Source of the DNA: Sipunculus nudus
Lineage: Eukaryota > Annelida > Sipuncula > Golfingiida > Sipunculidae
DNA length: 64,000 nucleotides
Assembly: GCA_026874595.1 (NCBI GenBank)
Contig: CM049306.1
Coordinates: 78,952,142 to 79,016,141 of the forward strand
Direction of reading: 5' to 3'
The translations under genes and the position numbers were made by a program. The notes beneath the pieces are model-generated. The model was not told the DNA's origin. It saw only the letters and a list, made by a program, of their open reading frames with translations, and did not search any database. Within the stretch, counting starts at the first letter, position 1; each line of letters opens with the position of its first letter. Positions 49,642-62,434 of this stretch are shown here, piece by piece.

Positions 49642-50943
49642 ACTTCTTGTACCTTCATGAAAGCTTGTGACATCCAAATAACGAGTACCGTGGTCGCGAT
49701 ATTCGAATATTTGTCGAAAAGAAAAAGGCTGCTATTATAAACGATGTCAAATAGTTCAAATTATCTGCCAATTATGAAGAGTTATATCTATTGGGTAATT
49801 AGATTTTCACTTTTGTCCCTTCCAGTCGTAAAGGTTTTGTGTACATATTATTTAAAATAAATAATTCATAGAAAAATGGCTATGCTCTGTGCAGAATATT
49901 GTATGGTGAGATCAGGCAAATAGGACCTTCTCGAAAGAATAAAAAAGTGAAAATCCTCGCGAATAGGATGATAACCAGAGTACTCGTGTGTTAACTTAGT
50001 ATAGTATAGCTATCGAGCACCACAGTACATCCATTTCACTCCCCGTGTATACGCATGATTTTGAGATATCCTATAATATGTCTTAATATAAAGACAGAAA
50101 GTAAAAAAAACTATATATCAGTCTGATATAAAACCCGTCTTTATTCAATCATGCGCGCCCGTCGTAAGGATGTGTATAAGAATCCGATCCATCGCCGAGT
50201 AGTACGCCGTAAGTACTGCCGCGATCGTGACCAGACAGAATGAAAGCTTGATATATTCGGTAATATACCCAGCGGAATGTGCGTCAGGAAAGGTTTTGGA
50301 AGTTGCCACCTATTCTGCATTTATACGAAGAAGGATTTTCACTAGAAAGAACTAATTTCCTTGCTGAGAGTGGTTGCCTGTAGTATTACCCTGTGCCATA
50401 TATTGCCATATAACGAAGATTGTTTCCGCTACTGAACATATTAAGGAAGAGTTTGTTCTTAATTATGCACATAATGTGAATCCCATTTACCTTTGTTTCA
50501 CATGGAGCATCCGTGTCATAAATGCGCAAAATTACACGCTTTATATTAGCGCCATGACTCGCATCAAGGAGTGTATGCGTTCATCTATGTTCGTTTGTGT
50601 GTTGGTGTGTGTTTGTGTGTTTGTTCTCAACATAACTCACGCAGTCATGAAGGAATCTCGTGGAATTTTCAGGGCATTTCTTGGGATCTAAGAATAAATT
50701 AGAATTTGGTGTGGATCCGGAATAAGATCCGGATTCGAGAACGTCATCAAGGAAGATTTACAAATTTGCAGTCACTTATGCACGAATGAAGTTGGGAATA
50801 TGGGCCAAATAAGTGAATGTAAACACTTTTTTTAGCATCCCGCATGGGGGAGGCTTAGCATGCAGATTTCTAGTCTTTGAATATATACGAATGATATAAT
50901 ACTATAACAGTTATGCATGAAACAAAATTGTTAAATTATAACA

Positions 50944-52015
50944 GTCGGGTTATTGGTTTGGTGTGTTGATGGGGTGAGTGTCTTAAAAGATAGGTCTCCT
51001 ACCGGCTTGGTCTTGTTACCGGGGCGGTTACTGACTTGATAGTGTTTTTATAGAAAGGACGTCTTACCGGGGTGGTTATGTTTCCGGGTGGTTACTGAGA
51101 AAGATCATATTTATAGGAAGGTCGTCTTACCGGGGTAGTCATGTTACCGCGGTGTTCATGTTGCTGTGGTATTCATGTTACGTGGTGGTAATGCTACAGG
51201 GTGCTCATGTTACGAGGTGTTCATGATAACAGAGTGGTCATGTTACCGGGGTGTTGTCGGGTTATTGGTTTGGTGTGTTGATGGGGTGATTGTCTTAAAA
51301 GGAAGGTTGTCCTGCCGGCTTGGTCATGTTTCCGGGGTGCTTAATGGGGAGATCGTGTTAATAAGAAGGACATCTTACCGTGGTGGTCATGTTTCCGGGG
51401 TGGTTACTGGGATGATCATGTTAATAGGATTGTCATTGTAGCGGGATAGTGATGTTACCGTGGTGTTCATGTTACCTTGGTGTTCATGTTACTGTGGTGG
51501 TCATGTTACGTGGTTGTAATGCTACAGGGTGGTAATGTTACGCGGTGGTGATTTTTTTCGTGTTGGTCATGTTACGAGGTGTTCATGTTACCGTGGTGTT
51601 CATGTTAATGGGGTGTCAATGTTACCATGGTGGTCATGTTAACAGGGTGGTCGTATTAACGTGTTGGTCATGTTACACAGTGGTCTTGATAACCGGGTTG
51701 GTCATGTAACCATGGTGATCGTGTTACCGTGGTGGTCATGTAATCAGGGTGGTCATTTTTCCGGGGAAGTAACTGGGGTGATAGTGTTTATAGGAAGGAC
51801 GTCACACCGAGCTCTTCATGTTTCCGGGGTGGTTACTGGCATGGTCGTGTTAATAGGAATTTCGCCTCACCGGGTTGGTCATGTTACCGGGGTAGTCACC
51901 GGGGTGATCGTTTTACCGGGGTTGTTAAAGGGTGTGATCATGTTGAAAGGGAGGTCGTTTACCGGGATGGTAGTACTTAACATTTCTGACAAGTTGCCTA
52001 TGTTTGACCGGGAAT
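50944..52015 (+). repeat. Degenerate GTGGTCATGTTACCGGGGTG minisatellite
   Basis: About 1 kb of variants of ggtggtcatgttaccggggt on one strand. A higher-order repeat is visible: gtcgggttattggtttggtg starts at 50944 and again at 51256. Open frames of 91 and 118 codons within it are repeat artefacts. Confidence 0.8.
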
Positions 52016-52019
52016 AAAG

Positions 52020-55000
52020 CATTACAGGGTGACCATGCGTTCCTGTTGAGAGATGGTTATTTCAACAAGGTCGTGAACAAAGGATTTCAGTACATACAAA
52101 CAAAATTTCTTTTCGTTACACGGTGATAAACTTTCCAAGTAATGTTTTATATGAGCGACATCATACACAGTAACATATGCACCCATGTTTTAGATATTGT
52201 TTCTATGTATAAATTTGTTGTATGATAAGGACTCAAGTTTCGTAATTTTTGAGGTTATAGCCAGTTACTGAACCTTCATTTTCTTTACACAGTTTCGTTG
52301 ATCTAGTTAATAAAATGATCCTCTATGACACCATTAGGACCATAAAGTGGTATAAAGTGCCGCCAATATTCTGGCGGGCCAAGATGGCCGGTCATACACG
52401 GTGATGAAGTAAGTTATTCATTTCACACGATTATCAGGTTCGATTGATATACTGCCTACACATACGTACCTAATACAAAATTTGAGCAGGGCTCAGGTAA
52501 TACTAGTATGCGATCCTTAATTATTTATTTATATTTTTTTGCTGAAATAGATAAAATTAGTTACCACTGAGAAGAAATAAGTTTTAGACCACTTGTGAAA
52601 ATTTAAAAAATGATATATCGTGACAGCCAGTGAAACGTATCTAACTGCATGCTTGTTTATTTACCAAATAGCCTACTGGTGAAGTATCACAAAGATTATA
52701 TAGGAAATAACAAAACACTCCAAACTCATCTGATAACGGAGTAACATTATGTTTCCTATATCTCATTGTGTTATCAAACAAGTCCCCTAAAAATCCCCGT
52801 AAGTTAGATTAAATCTGTTACACTGTGAAAAACGTTATGCACTTGTTTAAATGGCGCACTGTGGAACACTATCAAACCAGATATGACGTCATCTTACGTC
52901 ACAGTTGTGGTTGTTGGTGGGTATAGTGTCACTATCAGATCAGATTAAACCTGGAGTTTTAAGACTACGGGCGTCACTGCTGCACTAAATATACATGGAA
53001 GGAAAAATTCCCACGCACGTTTTCGTATTACATGCACATGTTTGAATCTTCTGCAGATTTAGAGTCAGCCAACGCCTTTCAATTCTGAGAAATAAGTAAA
53101 CAGTCATAATAGTACCGATTATGTGTATACAATTAAGGAAATATAAAAAAACTCGAACCCCCAAGGCATTGCGCTGCAGGATAATGATAATTAAATGCAA
53201 TCTTTGAGCTTACCAATGTGTTGTTATAGATAAGCAAAAACCAAGTCAGCCAGGATGGTAATTAAGAAACATGATTGTATACAATTTTCTTTAGAACAAT
53301 CATTTATTTATCCATATCATATAATGTATTTTAAGAGAAACTTCCAAAGTTAAAATTGCATCGGTCACCATTAATTTAATTTATATTATTTGTTTGTTAA
53401 TAAGAGATATTATTGGATTATCAATGGATTTCTGAGGAAGGAAGTCATAACCACCAACTTAGGGATCGCCTTACAATATTTATCCGTATTGAGCTGTTCC
53501 TGAGTATCATACGGCAGAAAAATATATGTGTTTACGTGATGATGCTATCAAACGTACCGGCTAGTTTGGAAAGGAATGATTAAAGGGACATAATAAGGAC
53601 AATATTTTGCCTATTCTTTCACCCTATCAGTTCAATTTTGCTTTATACTAAAGTTTTCTAGCAAACCCATCCCAGCACACAGTTTCAGTACCTCGCATAC
53701 GGCTGTTTAACACCTTGCTATGGCTCTGTGTGTTGATAAACACAGTCTTCGTGTGTCTGTTTACTATAACAAGGCCGCGTGACCGGAGGTCCGATTGTTA
53801 GCCGCAACACTCGATGTATCAGGCAGCGAGAACATGTATTACATTTTTTTTTGGGCCAAGCCAGTCAGGGCATCTAAAAATGTTTAGGCAGGGTGATACA
53901 CGCGCTGTGTTTATGTCGACACCTGTGATCGCGTCTCTTGGCCCGATGACGCAACGTCATTATACCTCTGTTCGTGGAAGGCGTTACAATCACTTAAGCA
54001 GGGTTTTAACAGGGCTCGCGAACAATTCGTGAAGGATGGGAACATCGAAAAAATATCAAAGTCATACATTCGGTAAGTTTTTTTTTCTGAGAATGTGTGG
54101 CGACAATCGAGGCATAAACCGTTGTCGAGCAGTTTGTGTGTAGTTCTCACCTCTTTCGATATCTAATGTTTTTTTAGAAAAGATAAACCCGTGATCCTTT
54201 TATAAAAAAAATTGTTCAGAAAAACGCCGACCTCACCGCACTTAAGCTGTTTGTTTTGTTTAAATCCACGTGTTTATAAAAATTATGTGGTGGCCCCTAA
54301 AAACAACACTCACACCACATTCAACAAGGACATCTATAGGGCTAGTAAAACGAGCCAGAATTTTGCAAAGGGCGTTTTGTAACAAGTGATCTCTCAGCTT
54401 CACCACATATGCAACCAAACGCCTTTTTTAAAGGCAAAAAAAAATAAGGTTTGGTTCTCGGGCACTTTTTTCAGAAATCATCTCGGGCAGATGTTTCCTT
54501 TTTATTTTAATTTTTGTATATGTTTCAATAAAAATGTCAATTGATAAGGGAAAATCATGATAATGACATATTTACTAAACAAGTAAAAGCACTACATAAC
54601 AAAGGAAATTTTATCAAAATTGTATGATTTTTTTCTACTTGAAAGAAATGTCCAAGCGGCTGGAGCTCAAATTTGGTAAGTTTTTATTGAAAATCAAAAT
54701 AAAATAATGGGGTTTAAAATGGACGCAGGCGGTGCCTGAGAACCATACATTTTACTTTTTTGGCCTAAGTGGTTTTTCTTTTAGTCAACACTGGAACATG
54801 TACCAAGCTTGTACATCCAACACAGACCCGTTATAAGAACCTTTCTGAACAAGTATCAACTACAGTTCATTAATATTTACGCGGAGTTATAAACATTTAT
54901 TAAACATAAATTTGACAGAAAAGGTTGGTAAATAGCTGGCTTTAACAAATTACCGAAGATTTCCGTTTTATTGTTCATTCATTTGTATATAAGGACACTG

Positions 55001-55405
55001 CATAATTAAGAAATGAAACTGGGTGTGTTAAATTAATCATTGTACTGATTACTGTACGGTATTGTACTATATAACCATCCCTAATCAAATTGTAATTGTC
55101 GTCATATCAAGGTAATAAAAGACTTCCCTCTTTATGAAACACTATAACTTTTGCTAAGACAGTTGCTGAGAGTGTTTTTTATACAAGTTTAATATTTATT
55201 TACACATTATGCTAGTTTAATGAACAAAGAAGGCATGTAATATTATAAACATGTTGCTCATACAGAAATATAGGCCTATATATAAAGGCATTTTTTTATT
55301 GAATAACATTTAATATTTATTTTTCTGTAAATAAGTGTAGTTATTTTGTGAATAAATATTATTTTAGAAGATGATTCGTGGTTCTGCCAGACATACACAC
55401 ATATA

Positions 55406-55459
<54 letters not shown>

Positions 55460-57002
55460 GGTAGAGTCACCCTCCGTTGTAAAGTGCTCTATGGCCTACT
55501 CACTTGAAGAAAAACAACACTGTAAATTAACAACAGTCTGTTTCACGGGATGCGAACAGATTATCAGGTGAATGTAGTTAGAATGAAGCCGTTAGCCCTT
55601 AGGGGGGGGGGGTCCTTACCCCCTGGACCCTCCTCCTGGAAGAAAAAACTGTCAAACTTTCTTGTCAAACATTACTTGCAACGAATAACAGTGAGTGTCT
55701 ATCAATAAAATAAGTATATAATATACCAGATTCATGACCTACTTTTGAAGAGAAACAAGTGTCTTTTTCACGTGCTCTTTGGTTTATTCGTGCCGCTATA
55801 ATTGTACCGCTTTGCATTTTATGATGAATGGGATCCAGTCGTGACATATCAGGACTGATAATTAGACGTTTATACATCAAAGTAAATTTCTGAGTTCCCG
55901 CGCATGGTTGGCCTTGGTTACAATTACCGTGAGCTGTGACTTTGAGCTTTGCCGTGCCCGAGTGTACGTATGTAAACGCCTCCACGATAACACGAGTGTT
56001 TTTATGTGGTCATCAAAATGAATTATTGTATAACTAAACAGATACTGAGCAAAGGTAGTTTCACTCTAACTGGTGTACTTATCATGAACTAACATTTTCT
56101 CTTTCACCTCAACAAAATCATCGTGATTGATTAATATATGTTTGTGAAGTAATGCTTCATTATTTTTTTCAAATAAAACACACGATTTCCATTTGAGGAT
56201 AAATTTCGTAGCTCTGTAATATATATATATTTGTATATAGTCAACATTTTTTTGAAAATACTGATGGCAGAGTGCCCAATAGCTGACCAGAGCATTTCTG
56301 TATTATGTAGAATGAACTATAAACTAAGTTTTTTTCAGGCTAAGTTTTGTCCGTTGCTGTAAATCCCGGTTATGGGGATCTGTGTTTATAGTAAGTCCTA
56401 TTGGGTCAGGGTCAGCTGGTCAGTGTCGTTTATATGTTGCGGGCCGGCTTCACCGAGGCTGGGGCTGAGGCTTGCGTATAAAGCAAATCGAGATTGATGA
56501 TGTGTTTCGGTGCTAAGCTGTTCCTTGTCGGTTGCTTGATGTTGGCGTACATTATATATATGTGTGTGTGTGTGTGTGTGTATTTGTGTCGTGCCAGTTG
56601 ATGCCTATTGCTGGATTTCATGGATGATTGGTCGTTCCCTTTCATAATCGGTTAAACCAATTCCCATTAAGCATAATCAATCAAAAAAGATTATGTATGC
56701 ACATCTATGAAGTCATATTATCCCAGTAAGATATTCTAATTCTGTCAGAGATATAAGAAAGACGGGCCAATAAACAGCGAACAGCATTTACGTATCAACG
56801 ACCCAGCCGTTACCATGATCTATCAACGTGGTGTACAGGTTAGACTGAATTTACTCGGTTACTATTTTAGGTAAAATTCTAAAGACATCAGTTTTCAGGG
56901 TAATATAGATGTTTCATAAAATAATTGATTAATATTCGGTCATCGGTCGTTTTTTTTTCTATATATCTTTCATCTAAAAATATTTTAAACCTATTCCTAC
57001 CA

Positions 57003-57048
<46 letters not shown>

Positions 57049-57660
57049 TGTTGACCAGACTGACGACATATGATAGGTACGCTATAATAAATAATCAAAT
57101 ACTTTAATACTAAAAATTGTGATAATAATAATATTAATTACAATTTAATTTATTAACTTTTTTATAACCCAAATTGGTATGTATATTTATATATGCATTT
57201 ATTGAGTTTGCAAGGACTTGTATAATCTTGATAAATATATGTTATTTCCATCGAAAGTCATTCAAGTGCATCGGAATTTCTTCGGACAATACACACATGA
57301 GAGAAATAATAGTCATTGTTCCTGTATCGTGGGTCCGTGAACAAACCCACAGCTGGATTGGCAGTAATTAACATACTCATGTAGTTATTCCGAGAGTTAC
57401 AGGAACTCTTACAGAATTCGATACTGTCAGAACCAGGTGTCACTATGACGTGTACTGAGGTTGGCTTAATTCCCCTAAAACAGGACCATTCATGCTGCGC
57501 CTCACTAATAAATTGGAAATTAACCGCCGACTTGTACCGGAAGTACAAAAGCACTCCGCGGGGCACTGGCAAGTAGGCCTATATAATTATGTTGTCAGTG
57601 TACACACACATATCAAACCCAAATCATCAGAGCTTTGAGCGGTTCACTGTCATAGAGCTC
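52020..57660. other. Intergenic, no gene recognised
   Basis: Apart from the MITE relative at 54215, (TA)n at 55409-55456 and 57006-57045, and (GT)n at 56563-56582, I see no supportable gene. Open frames up to 106 codons lack a domain and splice context. Confidence 0.4.
54215..54425. mobile_element. Diverged relative of the 49.2-kb MITE
   Basis: Shared order of tcaccgca, tgtttgttttgttta, cacgtgtttataaa, caaggacatct, ttgcaa-g-gcgttttg and atatgcaacc with 49270-49445. The ends are not recognisable. Confidence 0.45.
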
Positions 57661-57662
57661 GC

Positions 57663-57967
57663 ATGGGCCAAGCGAGAAAGACCAAGGATAAATCAAGCTC
57701 TCCAGAGAACTCGTTAATAAAAGCTATAAAAAGTCGAAATGAATCGGCGGCGATGTTATTAATGCTTACCCATGAACCTGCGACTCTAGACATAGACAAG
57801 CAAGGGCCAAAGCGTGATGGGAGCGCCCTCTTCTGGGCCGCATGTCGCGGGTTTTTCGATCTGGTTGGACTGTTGCTAGTTTTAGGTGCTGACGTCACAG
57901 GGCAAACGATCTGGGGTGGTACCCCTCTCCATGCAGCAGCTGATAATGGAAGGATAGATGTAGCCAG
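57663..57967 (+). CDS. Small ankyrin-repeat protein, exon 1
   Basis: This is the first coding exon of a three-exon gene for a 193-residue protein (305 + 224 + 53 nt, exactly 194 codons with stop). It starts at ATG 57663 (MGQARKTKDKSSSPEN). A helical lead-in (residues 17-45) is followed by ankyrin repeat 1 (about 51-82, GSALFWAACRGFFDLVGLLL) and the first half of repeat 2 (GGTPLHAAADNGRIDVA). The donor AG|gtaaga leaves phase 2. The TPLHAAA core and the G-x-x-D/E-x-V/A-x-x-LL pattern are diagnostic. Ankyrin repeats bind protein partners; no enzymatic or membrane domain is present, so a cytosolic or nuclear adaptor is likely. The partner cannot be guessed. The MG start lacks the Ser or Thr at position 6 that favours myristoylation. 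Confidence 0.85.
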
Positions 57968-59548
57968 GTAAGACAATGTTACCGAGTTATTTAAACATCT
58001 TCATGTTTTGCAGTTTACTCCTATGTAAATGACTAGGTTTTTCTTATCACTTAAATCGATATATTTTTTTTTTAAATATTTAAAAATTATCATCAGTATT
58101 TTGTATTTAATTTTAAATATACTTTGAATTTATTTTTTATTTTTATCATTTCTGTCAAGGCTTAACTGTCACCGGGACCGAAGTAAATATTTGTCTGTGC
58201 ATAAATGATATGAATATATTAATTAAGTTACTACTTATCTGTTTAGCCGTGTGTGTTTGTTTTTCACACACATATTCTTTGTAAATGTATAATATTGCAT
58301 TCATCAATGGCAAAATAAATCAACTGGTTAGTTTAAACAATTACAGGATAACAATTAAAATACAGGGAATATCCTGAAATAAAATAAAACTTGCACATGC
58401 AGTATGAGCAGTTAAAAGAATAACAGTCATTATTTCGGATAGATTGTTCATGTAAATGATATATTAACTGATCGTGCTGAGTGAAAAACGTGAATTAAAA
58501 TATTAACGGCCTAATTTATCTTGATTTTTTTCCTTTATTATGAGACGAGACCTGATATATCATTCTTTTTGATAATGTCATGTCATTAACCATAATCTGT
58601 TTTATTGCACCATGATTATCTAATTTTTTTATGACCATTTCCTTAAACATCTTGATACATAAAAATTCCAATGAATTTATAGCAAAATACAGCATTAACG
58701 ATTTTTATATTTAATCATTTTTTACCCAGAAGAAAATTTTAAAGGGTTAGATTAATTCATTAGGTGTCACCCCTAAACAGAATATATGTACTTTTTTGCT
58801 TTAAAAAAAAAACGTACAACGTCGCGTCAAATGGTGTTTTGACAGGATTTTTTTTTTTTAATCAATTTTTTTTTTTTAAATCCACTGTCTTATAAACTGT
58901 AAATCACAGACTGGTGGAGACAAAACTGCATGTTTCGGTAAAGAATTCTATTCGATCTAATAATCTTATACTTCCTAATCAAGAATAATTTTCCGAGGAC
59001 TTATGAAATGTAAGTCTATATAACATATTTTGAAAACTATCATTATTAATAGCTCAATTAACATATTCTAGTTTGCTGTACAAACACGCTTTTTTCAAGT
59101 CTAATCACAGTCTTAAATCTTAATAAAATCAAATTTTGCTGAACTTCTTGAACTAATTAATTCCTTGATATTCCTTGTATTTTCTTAATAATATTACGAG
59201 TATATGGTTACCAATGATTATATGATTATGTACCGATAAATCGTATGGTATACAGGTATTATTGACTGGTAGTTTTATGAAGCAAGGATTGCAAATGATA
59301 TTTTTATTTTTTTTTTATACAATTTGTTTCATAATAAAATGATTTTTTAATATTGTGTTAGCAAAAACAATTAATCAAATGTTGACATGACATTTGAGAA
59401 TGAGTTTTTCATATGAGAGCTGACTTTATTGTGAACAAATATTTTAATATTCATCTAAATACAAGTAAATAGAAACACGTTTGTACATGCAGAGACATAT
59501 GAACACATACTTATCTGCAGGTTTTATAAATATATATATATATATATT

Positions 59549-59589
<41 letters not shown>

Positions 59590-60049
59590 TGAGATACTGC
59601 TAAACAGTAACACTTAAACACTTATACTACGCATATGAAAGTAACCACATGTCTTTTCAAATGTCCGCAGCAATGGCTAGTATATCCGACACTGTTCACT
59701 GCATGGAGAGGCATATTATTATTATTATTATTTTCTTTTTTTTGCAAATCCACAAGAATCAAGTTTTACATAAAAAAGAACCATTCACAATTGCCGCAAC
59801 GGTTATAATTTATGTCACACTGTACAGTGTTTTACTATAGGCTTTCGGAACCAGGTGTACATGTTTCATTTGTCAAGTATATGTGAACTCAGCTGATGAA
59901 GCTGGAAATTATCGGATGACCAGGAAGTCACTCTGCTTGCTATGTTCACGAAAATAAATTGCGTGGGAGGGATACTGAATCATGGCAATAAATCTTTAGT
60001 AAGATGATACATATGTATATTATCTCCAACGCAGGTTATTTGTTGTTAA

Positions 60050-60100
<51 letters not shown>

Positions 60101-61073
60101 TGTGAGTGTTAGTGTGATATATCTTTGATATCTATGAAATGTTTGGCTCAAATCTTAGGGTGTTATTTCTTCAAACTGACCTTACAATGTTTACATGCAA
60201 CAATATTATGTTTAATTTATTTGTGTGTATTCATTTAGAGCGTAATATTACACAGAAACTTGCATATCAGTGCCATCGATCGACCTAATCAATAGATAAT
60301 TAGAACCCTAATAATTGTATACAAACACATTCTGTGCCAATAAAAAATGACTGATTGATTATTTTCTTCAAAACACAATAAGAAAGACACATAAGTGCCT
60401 GCCATATTATTGAAATCTAGTCACTCAGTGAACGCTAATCGAGCTTTTCGCATTATATTTATTAGGGTTTAGATTAAACACCCTATCTATGTAGTGGTTA
60501 TATCATATTGATTCATTTAACACAATAACTATAATTTTATTGATATAAATTAATTTAGTAAAAAGAATGCCGTTAGACCTATGCGTAAAGAGTGAACAAT
60601 AAGATGTGGTATTCTAAACGCCTCATAGTTGCGGTAAGTCTTAGGCTGAATTAAGCTTAGACTAAATTTAGCTTGGACTGAATGAATGAATCTTAGTTGC
60701 ATTTCTGCCATCTAGCGGAAGGTTTCGTAATTTCGTAACCAACCGATTAGCCATTAAAAGCATATGATGTGCATAACACAAGTGACTACATGAAGTTTCT
60801 TAAGTATGTTTTATAACAGGTAATGAGAATATACTTAAAAGAAGCACACAACCTTTCATGGGGACTCGATAGGTACGATAATAAATATTCTCTAGTTTCT
60901 AACCGCCACGGTACTTCTCAAACATGACGCGAGCCCTCACAAGCGCCTGAGAGGGGGTTCCTGGCACGTTCAGTTTGGGCGCTCCATCTGATCCTTTTTG
61001 TACAGTCTATAACACTTATTATCTCATTCGTGACGCTGTAGATACCTGTTTTCTCTTTCTCCACACTTTATAG
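57968..61073 (+). other. Large intron of the ankyrin-repeat gene
   Basis: 3,106 bp, AT-rich, with (ATA)n at about 59553-59587 and (TC)n at about 60055-60096. No exon or element recognised inside. Confidence 0.7.
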
Positions 61074-61297
61074 GTTGCTTCTGGAACAAGGAGCGAGTCC
61101 TCACACTCAGACGGCTCAAGGGGACACGCCCTGCCATCTGGCGGCGTTCAGTGGCCATCTTGACATGGTGAAGTTACTGGTGAATTCGGGCGCAGATATA
61201 TTTGCGAGAAATAAACGGGGCCGAAACGTTATCGGGGTGGCCCAGTTACAAGGACGCAGACGAATCACGAATTGGCTAACCCGACGCGACCAAGAAG
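61074..61297 (+). CDS. Small ankyrin-repeat protein, exon 2
   Basis: The acceptor ccacactttatag joins in phase 2 to exon 1 and completes repeat 2 (RLLLEQGASPHTQT). Repeat 3 (about residues 117-148: GDTPCHLAAFSGHLDMVKLL, then VNSGADIFARN) is canonical. Repeat 4 (about 149-173: RGRNVIGVAQLQGRRRITNW) is degenerate and would act as a C-terminal cap. The donor G|gtaact leaves phase 1. The intron before it is 3,106 bp. Confidence 0.86.
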
Positions 61298-62062
61298 GTA
61301 ACTAAATATTTTCTTTCAAATAAGCGAGTTGCAGCAGTACTATAATTTGACCCACATGGGAGGTATTGATCTTCTGCAGGCATAAGAAACACTCTTCATT
61401 TAGTGCTGCCCTCAGGATGTCTCCCCGTATGTCAGTTTCTTAATTTTTCATTACCTGAAAACGATTTCAGATAATGATGTTTTATCTTGTTGGAACACCT
61501 TTCAGCGGAAACATACAATTTATTCTTTCCAAAACGCATCATGGTCATACTTATAAATACTAATGGGGGTAATTAAGGCCGTGCTGTTTGATCAGCATAT
61601 TTGCCAACACCGTCACCGGATCTGTTTGGGGAATTGTGAAGACTCATTTTCATTGATTTTACAGCTTCAAACAATTCCAATTCTTATTTTTTCGTATGAT
61701 GTACAAATAATTATTCTAGTATTTTCTTTTTAATATTTCTAAAAAAAGCACAAACCAAATCTTTCTATGGCAAGTAAGCTACGACTGAAAATTATTTTGT
61801 AATTTTTGTGTTGCTGACAAATTGTTAAACTTCGTCAAATACTTTTCCTACTATAATTTTGTAAAAAGAAATATGGAACATGGCTTGGTCTAACTTGTTT
61901 TCTAAAGGTTTGTGTTGTTATATTCTTTTTATGTTTTTTTTAGTTTGTCTTTTGTTTTAATTTTGTACCAGAGTGATAAACTCAAGTGTTTCGAAATCCA
62001 ATTTAACATGTCTTTTCGTGTAATTAGAATAACATGTCCTGTTATTTTCTTTTCTTTTGTAG

Positions 62063-62115
62063 ATGGTTTGTTATACGAAGAAGTATTAAGATTAGAAGCA
62101 CAATTTTCATCCTAA
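62063..62115 (+). CDS. Small ankyrin-repeat protein, terminal exon 3
   Basis: After the acceptor ttttcttttgtag, 53 nt in phase 1 encode DGLLYEEVLRLEAQFSS and the TAA at 62113-62115. The tail is short, acidic and probably helical. Frame and phase close the gene exactly, and a poly(A) signal lies about 315 nt downstream, so I read the gene as complete in this window. Confidence 0.78.
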
Positions 62116-62428
62116 ATAACCGGGCCCTGACTTCAACGATACCTCAAAAAAGCGGAATCCAATAAGATAAACCAGAAGGAGCTCCATTGATTTGATTTTG
62201 ACCAGGAAATAAAACTCCCAATCAGCTGGAGTCAGGAGTGACAGACCCCTTTCAGAGTCGAACGTTTTGAGTAAAATTGATCGCGACCACCAGGGAATAT
62301 AGTTAATTGTTACAAATTTGGCCTGTCTAGGTTTTTGGGCTTTCTTTATTACATAGCTAATAATATAGGCTTTGGCTATAGATTTCATGGAACATGGAAG
62401 TGACAGCACATTTCCTTATAACAATATG

Positions 62429-62434
62429 AATAAA
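62429..62434 (+). promoter_or_regulatory. Poly(A) signal of the ankyrin-repeat gene
   Basis: AATAAA in atatgaataaagg is the first such hexamer in the expected orientation downstream of the stop codon at 62115. Confidence 0.45.

Noticed and set aside
51166-52017. Open frames of 91 and 118 codons with periodic VxGVVTGxIVL
   Set aside because: The period follows the GTGGTCATGTTACCGGGGTG minisatellite.
55665-55985. 106-codon open frame on the minus strand
   Set aside because: It begins at a GTG, not an ATG, has no splice or promoter context and no known domain. Possibly an exon fragment, but not supportable.
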